Shown here one piece after another: positions 7,010-13,556 of a stretch of DNA of 15,609 nucleotides. A program made the position numbers and the translations under genes. The first letter of the stretch is position 1. Each line of letters starts with the position of its first letter. Under the pieces are notes generated by a model. It ran no database searches. It was given only the letters and a program-made list of their open reading frames with translations, and was not told the origin of the DNA. Source of the DNA: Anaerolineaceae bacterium UBA5224 (GTDB lineage Bacteria > Chloroflexota > Anaerolineae > Anaerolineales > Anaerolineaceae); contig DHUW01000084.1 in assembly GCA_002409365.1 (NCBI GenBank), positions 5,848 through 21,456 on the forward strand, in the 5' to 3' direction.

Positions 7010-7710
7010 TCGTCAATGATATCCATACTTACTATGGTGAGATCCAGGCAGTCAAAGGGATCTCTTTCGAAGTAAAGAAAGGCACAATCACAACATTAAT
7101 CGGAGCAAATGGAGCAGGAAAGTCCACCACCATCAAAACGATCGTTGGCCTGCTGCATCCGAAAGAGGGAACGATCATTTTTGAAAATAATAATATCGAG
7201 CGGATGGACGCTGATTACGTGGTGCGGAAAGGGATCAGTTGGTGCCCGGAAGGCCGGAGGATATTTCCTGTATTGACTGTGGATGAAAACCTGGATATCG
7301 GCGCTTATATCCGCTCTGACAGGGACGGAATCGAAGCAGATAAAAAGAAGATGTACGAATTATTCCCTGCCCTGGCAAGCCGCAAGAAGCAACTGGCTGG
7401 GTCGCTCAGTGGTGGTGAACAGCAAATGTTGACTATCGGCAGGGCGTTAATGTCCCACCCAAAAATGCTGATCATGGATGAGCCATCGCTGGGTCTGGCG
7501 CCGATTTTGGTAAAGCAGGTATTCCGGATCATCAAGGAAGTCAACCAGTTAGGAACCACGATCCTATTGAGTGAGCAAAACGCTCGTGCCGCATTGAATA
7601 TTGCGCATTATGGAATCGTGATGGAGACCGGCTATATCCGCTATGCTGATAGTGCACAGGCACTAAAAGAGAACACGATCGTCCAGGAAGTTTTCCTGGG
7701 AGTGGGATAG
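7003..7710 (+). CDS. livF: LivF-type branched-chain amino-acid ABC transporter ATP-binding protein
   Basis: LivF is the second ATPase of the Liv (HAAT-family) importer and pairs with LivG under the LivH/LivM permeases at the inner face of the membrane. The 235-residue length is normal. Motifs are Walker A GANGAGKST (34-42), a Q-loop region with CPEGRRIFPVLTVDENL typical of LivF, signature LSGGEQQM (135-142), Walker B MLIMDEPSLGLAP (155-167), and SEQN (190-193), where LivF proteins carry Gln instead of the usual H-loop His. The protein seems intact, but its partner upstream is truncated and no livH, livM or livK is in the window. It is therefore probably orphaned, or works with components encoded elsewhere. 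It converges on the ThiF-like gene with 13 nt between the stops. Confidence 0.92.
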   Translation: MLVVNDIHTYYGEIQAVKGISFEVKKGTITTLIGANGAGKSTTIKTIVGLLHPKEGTIIFENNNIERMDADYVVRKGISWCPEGRRIFPVLTVDENLDIGAYIRSDRDGIEADKKKMYELFPALASRKKQLAGSLSGGEQQMLTIGRALMSHPKMLIMDEPSLGLAPILVKQVFRIIKEVNQLGTTILLSEQNARAALNIAHYGIVMETGYIRYADSAQALKENTIVQEVFLGVG

Positions 7711-7719
7711 TCAGGGCGA

Positions 7720-7740
7720 AAAACTAAATCAGTTTTATTT
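7720..7740. terminator. Weak bidirectional terminator between livF and the ThiF-like gene
   Basis: AAAACT (7720-7725) and AGTTTT (7731-7736) form a 6-bp AT-rich stem with a 5-nt loop. T-rich tracts follow on the plus strand (ATTTTT) and on the minus strand (a run of five T within the stem end). It lies exactly between two converging genes and overlaps the last codons of the minus-strand gene. The stem is weak, so efficiency is uncertain. Confidence 0.4.
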
Positions 7741-8404
7741 TTGTGACGGTCATATTGAGCAGATCAAGTTCCAGGGTTTCTCCCTGAAGCCCAGGTCTGC
7801 TTAATAATAATTTTATTGTCTCGGCGGCCTGGAAGGCGGCTGTGGCAGCAACTGATGTCGCCAGGATGCTGGTCAGTCCCTCTTCTCCTGTGTTTCGGGT
7901 TTCGATTGGGTAAAGAATGTTCAGCAGGTCCTCTCCTGGTTTAATCACACATACCCGCCCAAGCCAGCTAGTCACTGCAGCATGTACCATCGGGATCCCT
8001 GCAGATTTTGCTGCTTGTTGTAAAAGCAGCCGGTCAGGGATGTTATCGAGAGCATCAACAGCAACATCACAACCGGAAAGTAATTCTTCAGCATTATCCA
8101 CAGTCAGCAAGGTCGGAATGGCTTGTACCTCGACCATGGGGTTCACTGCCATAATACGCTGTTGGGCGGCCAGGGTTTTGGGTCTGCCCAGGTTCATCGT
8201 TGAACTGAGCAGCTGGCGGTTGAGGTTGCTCTCCTCAAAAACATCTCCATCCACCACACGCAGATGTCCAACCCCAACCCGGGCAAGGCATTCGATCACA
8301 TATCCCCCCAGACCTCCGCAACCAACGACCAGGACACGTTTCTCAGCCAAAATTGCTTGCTCGACCTCGCTGATGGCATCGTGGTTACGTTGGTAGCGGA
8401 GCAT
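7724..8404 (-). CDS. ThiF/MoeB/HesA-family adenylyltransferase of the AOR operon
   Basis: E1-like enzymes of this family adenylate the C-terminal glycine of a ThiS/MoaD-type protein so that it can accept sulfur. The start is ATG 8404, with AGGAGGG six bases upstream (this site also encodes the last glycines of the preceding gene), giving 226 residues. The nucleotide fold has VGCGGLGG (27-34), Asp52 and Asp54 in VDGDVFEESN, LNRQ (61-64), Lys77 and DALDN (117-121). The end has AAFQAAETIKLLL as in MoeB/ThiF. The two CxxC zinc pairs usual in MoeB/ThiF are missing: the segment YPIETRNTGEEGL stands where one is expected, and Cys29, 39, 112 and 152 are isolated. It is the last gene of the ferredoxin-AOR-ThiS operon, 4 nt behind the carrier, which is thus its likely substrate. 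The role in tungsto/molybdopterin dithiolene sulfur supply is inferred from context. Confidence 0.88.
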   Translation of the reverse strand: MLRYQRNHDAISEVEQAILAEKRVLVVGCGGLGGYVIECLARVGVGHLRVVDGDVFEESNLNRQLLSSTMNLGRPKTLAAQQRIMAVNPMVEVQAIPTLLTVDNAEELLSGCDVAVDALDNIPDRLLLQQAAKSAGIPMVHAAVTSWLGRVCVIKPGEDLLNILYPIETRNTGEEGLTSILATSVAATAAFQAAETIKLLLSRPGLQGETLELDLLNMTVTKIKLI

Positions 8405-8408
8405 TGTC

Positions 8409-8606
8409 TTACCCTCCTGCAATCAGGTGCAGGACGATCACATCGTCCCCATCCCGAATAGTGAAGTGTTCGTAATCCTCTTCAGGCACATATTTTCCGT
8501 TTATACGCACGATGATGTGCCTGAAGGTAAACAATTTTTCGTCCAGCAGGTTTCTAACGGTCATGCCGGAATGCCAGGGGTAGTCTTCGGTATTAACCTT
8601 GATCAC
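8409..8606 (-). CDS. ThiS/MoaD-like sulfur-carrier protein
   Basis: This is a 65-residue ubiquitin-fold protein ending in Leu-Ile-Ala-Gly-Gly; the terminal Gly-Gly is the site that is adenylated and thiocarboxylated. The pattern IIVRINGKYVPEEDYEHF followed by RDGDDVIVLHLIAGG is the ThiS/MoaD beta-grasp core. Translation starts at GTG 8606, overlapping the AOR stop as GTGA, so it is probably coupled to AOR translation, as no well-placed ribosome site is seen. With the adjacent activating enzyme it forms a sulfur-relay pair. Next to a tungsten/molybdenum AOR this most likely serves pterin-dithiolene synthesis and not thiamine, since no other thiamine gene is present. The fold and role class are clear; the exact pathway is inferred. 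Confidence 0.88.
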   Translation of the reverse strand: MIKVNTEDYPWHSGMTVRNLLDEKLFTFRHIIVRINGKYVPEEDYEHFTIRDGDDVIVLHLIAGG

Positions 8607-10735
8607 TGTTTCGGTTCTACTACTTCCAATAACATGGGCAAGTCCATCCCGATTTCCTTCAACCGCTCCGGGGTGGGGATGCCGTTCATAGTCCAGCCAC
8701 GTCGGCGGTAAACTGCATCCATCAGCTGTTCATATTGGTCTTCGCGGTAAGCGCGCAGTTTGGCGATCTTCTCGTCCAAAGACATCTTCTCCGGATCTAA
8801 TCCTTGGAAATCGCGTAGTTGCTTGTCGTACAGTTCTTTGCGTGAAAGATATTCTTCAGCACTTACTGGACCCAATGAGCGGTAAGGAGGGTAGTCGTCC
8901 TTGCGTTCGCCTTTACCCATACGCACACTGAACACACGCTGGAATTGATAGACACGTTCGGACTGCAGGATCAAGTCATCCTTGTCAATATCTTCGCCAG
9001 TGACGGCATTGAAAATATCCACATAGTTCTGAACATGTTCCGGCACTTTGGCAGGTTCGGAAGTTTTGTAATTGTCAGACGGCACAATATCGTTCCAGGG
9101 GAGTTTGCACAAACCAACCAACCCGAACCAGGTACGGAACATGGGGAAATAATAGAGCGCATTGGCTTTGTCTTCAAAAGTCGGGATCTGCTTATTGACC
9201 ATGTCCATGAAGATCAACCAGGCTTCGTCATGCTGGGGACCCTTGGTTGCCAGGGCGAAACCGCCCTGCTGGGCAAGGCTTTCCTTGTGGGCATATTCGG
9301 CATATTCAAGACCTTTGACTTCCATGCCAATATCTTCCAACAGGTCTGCATCTGCTCCGAACTCTTCCACGAAGATTTTCTTCAATTTCCGGATGCCTAA
9401 ACCTGCCAGTTTGCCAAAACCTTCTCCCCGGGACATTTGGTGCATAAGCTCCAGTGATGCTGAGGCATTGCCGAAGCGCAATTCCAACCCGCCTGTATGG
9501 TCAGGACCGATCTGCTCACGTTCATAACATTCCATGATGAACGCGACTGTTGTGGCATAAGAGATCAAGTCTATGCCGTAGGTGTCGCAATAAAAGTTTT
9601 CTTCCAGGATTGCCTGTGGGTCGAAGATGCCCAGGTTGGCACCCAGACCGGCAACACATTCGTATTCCGGACCGTCTACAGTCACTCTCTCACCAGCGTA
9701 GGGACCACTCGTGAGCAAAAAGTGATCTGCGCATTTGGCACACGCCATGGTGCAGCCATACCAGCAGCCATCGTGCAGCCCTTGCGTCAGCCACTCGTTG
9801 ATGAAGACTTCCGGGGCAATCTTGACAACTTCGGGGTCGCCACCGGTTTGAAAGTTGCGCGTAGGCAGCAGGTCGTATTGACTCATGATCATGACCGTGT
9901 TGGCGGTACCGATCTGGCGCATTTTGTTCTGCTTGCTGTCCAGGTCATGCATTTGTTTGTGATATTTCACGCCAACCTTGTTGATTGTAGCAAGATCGGC
10001 AGCATTATTCAGGTTGGGGGTGATTCCCTTATACTTGACGACCAGGGCTTTTATTTTCTTATCGCGTAAAATAGTGCCAAGACCACCTCGGGCAGCCTGC
10101 TTAAAGCGGACTGTCTTTCGGCGGGGGTCGTAAAAAGAGAAATTCAACAAACCCATCAAACTATGTTTTGCCGCACTGCCAGAGCTGACCACTGAGACAT
10201 TGACCATGTCATCTTCATCTTCTGCATATTCACGGGTCAATTGTTCAGCCAAAACATGGGAGTCTTCGGGGTACTCTTCTGCTTCTTTGATTTCGATAAG
10301 ACCATTGTTGCCATCAATAAAAATGATGATGTCTTTTTCAGCCTTGCCCTGTATTTCGAAAGCATCCCAACCAGAAAATTTAAGCAGCGGTCCAAAATAA
10401 CCGCCGGCATTACTATCAATGGGGATGTCTGTGAGTGGGGAGATGGAAGCGACCAGGGTTTTGCCTGTGCCGGAATACTGGGTGATGCCCCCCAAAGGAC
10501 CCACACTCATCACAATTTCATTCTCAGGTGAATTCCAACGGGTTTCGGGAGTGACTGCATTCCAAAGGTACCAGAGGTCGAAGCCTTTACCGCCGGTGAA
10601 CTTCTCCTTCATGAACTCGGTAACTACCTTTTCTTCAATGCGCAAATCGGATAAATTGATATACAGGGATTTGCCCGAATAGCCGTGCACAATTTTTGCT
10701 GGCGTGTATTTGTATTCCTTGAGGATAGTTCCCAT
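8603..10735 (-). CDS. Aldehyde ferredoxin oxidoreductase family tungsten/molybdenum enzyme
   Basis: AOR-family enzymes bind a bis-pterin tungsten (or molybdenum) cofactor and one [4Fe-4S] cluster, and typically interconvert aldehydes and carboxylic acids with ferredoxin. The start is ATG 10735, with AGGAG upstream; it overlaps the ferredoxin stop as TAATG. The product has 710 residues, longer than the roughly 600 of the Pyrococcus enzyme. Landmarks are RGGLGTILRDKKIKALVV (216-233), a cysteine cluster at 324, 328, 332 and 335, DGPEYE (354-359), the pterin-binding DTYGID (384-389), PQHDEAW (500-506) and the distal cluster ligand Cys543 in GLCKLPW. The second pterin motif DxxGLC reads GLVGLC, with Gly538 for Asp, and the first cysteine spacing is CxxxC instead of CxxC. 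These features and the extra 100 C-terminal residues suggest a divergent subfamily, so the substrate is unknown. Confidence 0.9.
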   Translation of the reverse strand: MGTILKEYKYTPAKIVHGYSGKSLYINLSDLRIEEKVVTEFMKEKFTGGKGFDLWYLWNAVTPETRWNSPENEIVMSVGPLGGITQYSGTGKTLVASISPLTDIPIDSNAGGYFGPLLKFSGWDAFEIQGKAEKDIIIFIDGNNGLIEIKEAEEYPEDSHVLAEQLTREYAEDEDDMVNVSVVSSGSAAKHSLMGLLNFSFYDPRRKTVRFKQAARGGLGTILRDKKIKALVVKYKGITPNLNNAADLATINKVGVKYHKQMHDLDSKQNKMRQIGTANTVMIMSQYDLLPTRNFQTGGDPEVVKIAPEVFINEWLTQGLHDGCWYGCTMACAKCADHFLLTSGPYAGERVTVDGPEYECVAGLGANLGIFDPQAILEENFYCDTYGIDLISYATTVAFIMECYEREQIGPDHTGGLELRFGNASASLELMHQMSRGEGFGKLAGLGIRKLKKIFVEEFGADADLLEDIGMEVKGLEYAEYAHKESLAQQGGFALATKGPQHDEAWLIFMDMVNKQIPTFEDKANALYYFPMFRTWFGLVGLCKLPWNDIVPSDNYKTSEPAKVPEHVQNYVDIFNAVTGEDIDKDDLILQSERVYQFQRVFSVRMGKGERKDDYPPYRSLGPVSAEEYLSRKELYDKQLRDFQGLDPEKMSLDEKIAKLRAYREDQYEQLMDAVYRRRGWTMNGIPTPERLKEIGMDLPMLLEVVEPKQ

Positions 10736-11133
10736 TAGATCTCCTTTACCTGGCTCACCAGGACTTCGAGCGCACCAGTCGGGCACGCTTTTGAACATAC
10801 GTTGCAGGCGATACACTTGAATGGTACTTCCTGGTCATCGGCGTAGAACATGACCAATTCTGAACAATAGCCGACACAACCGAGACAACCGACACACTTT
10901 TTCTTGTCGATGCGGACCACGCCATTACGGTCACGATAGATGGCATTGGCGGTGCACATGTTGATGCATTCACCGCATTGGGTGCACTTGCGTGCACGAT
11001 AGGTTTTGTTGTTTTCAATGATACGGATAGCGGAGTAAGTACGGTCGCTGGTTTTGAAATAGGTTTGTGAACAGGCAACTTCACAGTCCAGGCAGCCGGT
11101 ACACAACTCCTGCTTGTGGGTGAGGACTTTCAT
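10735..11133 (-). CDS. Polyferredoxin with four [4Fe-4S] cluster motifs, electron partner of the AOR
   Basis: Four CxxCxxCxxxC motifs lie in a protein of 132 residues (positions counted from the alternative start three residues earlier: Cys14/17/20/24, 53/56/59/63, 83/86/89/93 and 110/113/116/120), the last followed by Pro as usual. This predicts four [4Fe-4S] clusters, in the style of HycB/NrfC-type electron-transfer subunits. No signal peptide is present, so it is cytoplasmic. The start ATG 11133 has AGGA eight bases upstream and lies about 24 nt from the predicted transcription start; ATG 11142 is possible but would leave almost no leader. It is the first gene of the operon and its TAA overlaps the AOR start, so it most likely passes electrons to or from the AOR, or acts as its subunit. 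The family is firm and the partnership inferred from context. Confidence 0.9.
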   Translation of the reverse strand: MKVLTHKQELCTGCLDCEVACSQTYFKTSDRTYSAIRIIENNKTYRARKCTQCGECINMCTANAIYRDRNGVVRIDKKKCVGCLGCVGYCSELVMFYADDQEVPFKCIACNVCSKACPTGALEVLVSQVKEI

Positions 11134-11163
11134 TGAGGTCATCCTTTCTCGTTTTCTGTGCTA

Positions 11164-11192
11164 ATTGTAAGGATGGTTGGGGTTTCCGTCAA
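11164..11192 (-). promoter_or_regulatory. Sigma-70 promoter of the ferredoxin-AOR-ThiS-ThiF operon
   Basis: On the minus strand TTGACG (11192-11187) and TACAAT (11169-11164) are separated by exactly 17 bp, a near-consensus housekeeping promoter. The start point would be near 11157, about 24 nt ahead of the ferredoxin ATG at 11133, which leaves room for its AGGA site. No operator or riboswitch is evident in so short a leader. Confidence 0.75.
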
Positions 11193-11256
11193 CGCAAAAG
11201 GGCAGAAGAAAAACGATATTTGGTGTTCTAACATGAAATAGGTTACTCAATGAATG

Positions 11257-11277
11257 AGGCTGGCAATAAGCCAGCCT
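11257..11277 (-). terminator. Stem-loop behind the acidic membrane-protein gene
   Basis: AGGCTGGC (11257-11264) and GCCAGCCT (11270-11277) form a perfect 8-bp stem with a 5-nt AATAA loop, about 33 bp past the stop of the minus-strand gene ending at 11310. The minus-strand sequence after it (CATTCATTGAG) is only weakly T-rich, so this is a probable but not ideal intrinsic terminator. It also insulates the AOR operon promoter from read-through. Confidence 0.6.
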
Positions 11278-11309
11278 ATCCTACACAAATCTGCTTTTGT
11301 AAATCCGAG

Positions 11310-12002
11310 TTACATGAACAAGTAGGGCAGGATGCCGTCAAGGCTGCTAAAAATGTCACGGAAAATCGCGAATCCACCGCCAAACACAAGCAGGATGGGT
11401 AAGAGAACACAGAGGCACAATATCAACAGGATGATCAGGATGATCGCCCAAACGGGGAAGTCTTTTTCCTTGTTTTCAGCCTTGATCGTCTCCACGATGT
11501 GGTCTGAGCGTATCGCACGGACATCTTCTGCAGTGATCGTCGGTCCCATCAGGTCAGGACCCATACCCATAGGGGAGGAAGCAAACTCAGAGGCGGCAAG
11601 TGGATCAAGCCGAGACTCTGGTTCACAACATTCATCAGAAATATCGGGAACATACTGTTCATCATAGGTATGCTCATGTTCTGGGGTGGTTTCTTCAGTT
11701 TCTTCGGTTTTTGGCTCCTCAACAGGTTCCCAACCGCGTTCATCAAATTCGAGGTTCTTCTCATTTGGCTGATCAGCGGAGGGAATATCTAATTCTTCCT
11801 CGCCTTCCCAGACTTTCTCAGCCAGCTCGGTCGGCTTTTCTCCAGCTTCTTCAAATGCTTCCTGGGATATTTGGGCGGCATTTTCAGCTTTCTGGCTGGT
11901 TTGCTCTACTTTGGATTCTTCAACCTGACCTTCCGCATTTTTGGTTGCATCCTCAATGTTTTCCGGGAGTTCCTCTTTTTTATCATCAAAATTCTCATCC
12001 AT
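11310..12002 (-). CDS. Acidic protein with C-terminal membrane anchor, function unknown
   Basis: The start chosen is ATG 12002, with GAGGG five bases upstream, giving 230 residues; an ATG at 12014 would add four residues but has no ribosome site. Residues 1-135 are very rich in Glu, with Asp, Thr, Gln and Pro, and look disordered, with a helix-prone part around 20-65. Residues 150-180 contain GPTITAEDVRAIRSDHIVETIKAENK cut here into a mixed-charge, probably folded or helical stretch. One long hydrophobic segment follows (about 183-214, WAIILIILLILCLCVLLPIL and GGGFAIF), then a short amphipathic tail. There is no signal peptide, so a tail-anchored topology with the acidic domain in the cytoplasm is likely. 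No family was recognised. It is divergent from mscL, across a 166-bp shared promoter region. Confidence 0.75.
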   Translation of the reverse strand: MDENFDDKKEELPENIEDATKNAEGQVEESKVEQTSQKAENAAQISQEAFEEAGEKPTELAEKVWEGEEELDIPSADQPNEKNLEFDERGWEPVEEPKTEETEETTPEHEHTYDEQYVPDISDECCEPESRLDPLAASEFASSPMGMGPDLMGPTITAEDVRAIRSDHIVETIKAENKEKDFPVWAIILIILLILCLCVLLPILLVFGGGFAIFRDIFSSLDGILPYLFM

Positions 12003-12039
12003 AATAGCCCTCATTCTGGTCTAATTGAATATTTATTTA

Positions 12040-12045
12040 ATTATA
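12040..12045 (-). promoter_or_regulatory. -10 box of the acidic membrane-protein gene
   Basis: A consensus TATAAT (12045-12040 on the minus strand) lies 38 bp ahead of the chosen ATG at 12002. No good -35 hexamer is found at 16-18 bp, so the promoter may depend on an activator or be weak. Confidence 0.45.
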
Positions 12046-12115
12046 ACCGGGAAGAAGGGCAATCTAATGTTTGTAAAAGAAGCCTTCGCAGTTGCCCAGT
12101 TAGACAAGAAAAATC

Positions 12116-12146
12116 TTGCTTCGTATATCCTGGATTTGCTTATAAT
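12116..12146 (+). promoter_or_regulatory. Promoter of mscL
   Basis: TATAAT at 12141-12146 is a consensus -10 box, and TTGCTT at 12116-12121 is a possible -35 at a long 19-bp spacing. A small palindrome, CAAGA-AAAA-TCTTG (12105-12118), overlaps the -35 and could be a regulator site. The predicted start near 12153 gives a leader of about 16 nt holding the AAAGG site of mscL. Confidence 0.5.
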
Positions 12147-12168
12147 TGGCGCTGAAAGGTAAGCGATT

Positions 12169-12636
12169 ATGAAAAAATTTATTACTGAATTCAAGGAATT
12201 TATTTCAAAAGGAAATGCTTTTGACCTGGCTGTCGGTGTGATCATAGGTGGTGCCTTTGGCAAAATCATCAATTCCCTGGTGGCGGATGTCATTATGCCT
12301 CCAATTGGGATGCTGTTAGGCAAAGTCGATTTCAATAATCTATATGTGCTGCTCAACAAGGCTGCTGTAAGCGTACCAAAGGGTACACCATTAACGGTTG
12401 CACAAGAACAGGGCGCTGTTGTCCTGGCTTACGGCTCTTTTTTGATGACAATCATCAACTTCTTGATCATTGCATTCTTTATTTTCTTATTGGTCAAAGG
12501 GATCAACAAGTTGCGTGATATGAACAAAAAAAAGGAAGTTCCTGCAGAACCGACCATCAAAACTTGCCCCTTCTGCAAAACGGAGATCCCCCTGGAAGCA
12601 ACCCGCTGTCCTCACTGTACTTCACAATTAGACTAG
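12169..12636 (+). CDS. mscL: Large-conductance mechanosensitive channel MscL with C-terminal zinc ribbon
   Basis: MscL opens a large pore in the cytoplasmic membrane on hypo-osmotic shock and releases solutes. The 155 residues start with the conserved amphipathic N-terminus (FKEFISKGNAFDLAVGVIIG). TM1 is about 18-46, with the pore-lining GGAFGKIINSLVADVIMPPIG, followed by a periplasmic loop of about 40 residues and TM2 about 86-109. The usual cytoplasmic helix (KGINKLRDMNKKK) is followed by an added treble of CPFC (133-136) and CPHC (147-150), a rubredoxin-like zinc ribbon also found on MscL of several other phyla. The start ATG 12169 has AAAGG upstream. The gene is monocistronic, ending in a strong terminator. 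The assignment is firm; the role of the zinc ribbon is not known from sequence. Confidence 0.95.
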   Translation: MKKFITEFKEFISKGNAFDLAVGVIIGGAFGKIINSLVADVIMPPIGMLLGKVDFNNLYVLLNKAAVSVPKGTPLTVAQEQGAVVLAYGSFLMTIINFLIIAFFIFLLVKGINKLRDMNKKKEVPAEPTIKTCPFCKTEIPLEATRCPHCTSQLD

Positions 12637-12661
12637 TTTTTCAAATTGCATTAATAATTCG

Positions 12662-12687
12662 GGCTGTCACAGGACAGCCTGTTTTTT
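12662..12687 (+). terminator. Intrinsic terminator of mscL
   Basis: GGCTGTC (12662-12668) and GACAGCC (12673-12679) form a perfect 7-bp GC-rich stem with a 4-nt loop, followed by TG and six T residues. It lies 26 bp past the mscL stop and only about 27 bp ahead of the methyltransferase start, so the next gene needs its own promoter downstream of it. Confidence 0.88.
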
Positions 12688-12701
12688 GTTCGTGGTCGTG
12701 T

Positions 12702-12707
12702 TAAAAT
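12702..12707 (+). promoter_or_regulatory. Probable -10 box for a leaderless methyltransferase transcript
   Basis: TAAAAT ends 6 bp before the methyltransferase ATG at 12714, so transcription would start at or within a base or two of the A of the start codon. No Shine-Dalgarno sequence at normal spacing is present, and the mscL terminator ends at 12687, which leaves no room for a promoter with a usual leader. No good -35 was found; at 17 bp upstream lies only a T-rich stretch of the terminator. Confidence 0.45.
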
Positions 12708-12713
12708 CAGGCA

Positions 12714-13556
12714 ATGTCTAATACGGTTTATTTCGGCGATAATTTGAAACTCCTGGAAAGTCTTCCGGATGAGTATGCGGATATGATCTATATTGACCCG
12801 CCTTTTAATACCGGCAAAGTCCAGGCGCGAAAGCTCTTACGTACGGTGCGAGCTGAAGATGGAGAAGGGGACCGTGTGGGGTTTGGTGGAAATACCTATC
12901 AGACTGAGATTCTGGGTCAAGGTGATTACAACGATATTTTCACTGATTTCGAAGCCTTTTTGCTCCCCAGGTTAATGCAGGCTTACCGGGTTTTGAAGCC
13001 TGATGGCAGTTTTTATTTCCATATCGATTATCGCGAGGCGCACTATTGCAAAGTCGCCCTCGATAAGATCTTCGGCAGAGAAAACTTCATCAATGAGATC
13101 ATCTGGGCTTACGATTTTGGCGGTCGCGCCAAGAACCGCTGGCCGGCCAAGCACGATACCATATTATTCTATGTCAAAGATAATCAAAACTACACTTTCA
13201 ATACCGATGAAATCGACCGCATCCCTTATATGGCGCCCGGTCTGGTTGGTCCGGAAAAAGCTGCAAAGGGCAAATTGCCGACGGATACATGGTGGCACAC
13301 CATTGTGGGCACCAACAGCAGGGAAAAAACTGGATACCCTACTCAAAAACCGCTTGGCATATTGGAAAGGATCGTGCGCGCTTCGTCGGATCCTGGTGAT
13401 TTGGTGCTGGACTTTTTTGCTGGAAGCGGGACGACCGGGCAGGCTTGCCTGAATCTGGGCAGGGAATTTATGCTTTGTGACAGCAACCCTCAGGCAATTG
13501 ACGTAATGAAGACAAGGTTCGTAGCGCATACCGATATTGAATGGAAACAGATATGA
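12714..13556 (+). CDS. Beta-class site-specific DNA methyltransferase (N6-adenine or N4-cytosine)
   Basis: The enzyme transfers a methyl group from S-adenosylmethionine to an exocyclic amino group in DNA. Order of motifs defines the beta class: catalytic motif IV DPPFNTG (28-34) comes first, and SAM-binding motif I DFFAGSGTTG (233-242) near the end, with GYPTQKP (207-213) just before it. The target-recognition part lies between, about residues 135-205, with WAYDFGGRAKNRWPAKHD and WWHTIVGTN. The 280-residue length is short for the class and lacks an extra recognition domain. No restriction endonuclease or specificity gene is in the window, so this is probably a solitary methyltransferase. It overlaps the next gene by 4 nt (ATGA), which ties it to a phosphorylase and a phosphodiesterase. 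The choice between adenine and cytosine cannot be made from these motifs. Confidence 0.9.
   Translation: MSNTVYFGDNLKLLESLPDEYADMIYIDPPFNTGKVQARKLLRTVRAEDGEGDRVGFGGNTYQTEILGQGDYNDIFTDFEAFLLPRLMQAYRVLKPDGSFYFHIDYREAHYCKVALDKIFGRENFINEIIWAYDFGGRAKNRWPAKHDTILFYVKDNQNYTFNTDEIDRIPYMAPGLVGPEKAAKGKLPTDTWWHTIVGTNSREKTGYPTQKPLGILERIVRASSDPGDLVLDFFAGSGTTGQACLNLGREFMLCDSNPQAIDVMKTRFVAHTDIEWKQI

Noticed and set aside
9497..10069. Plus-strand frame of 190 codons opposite the AOR gene
   Set aside because: Fully inside the AOR coding region on the other strand, no motifs, no promoter or ribosome site.
10736..10816. N-terminal extension of the AOR to 10816
   Set aside because: It would overlap the last ferredoxin cluster motif out of frame; ATG 10735 with AGGAG is clearly better.
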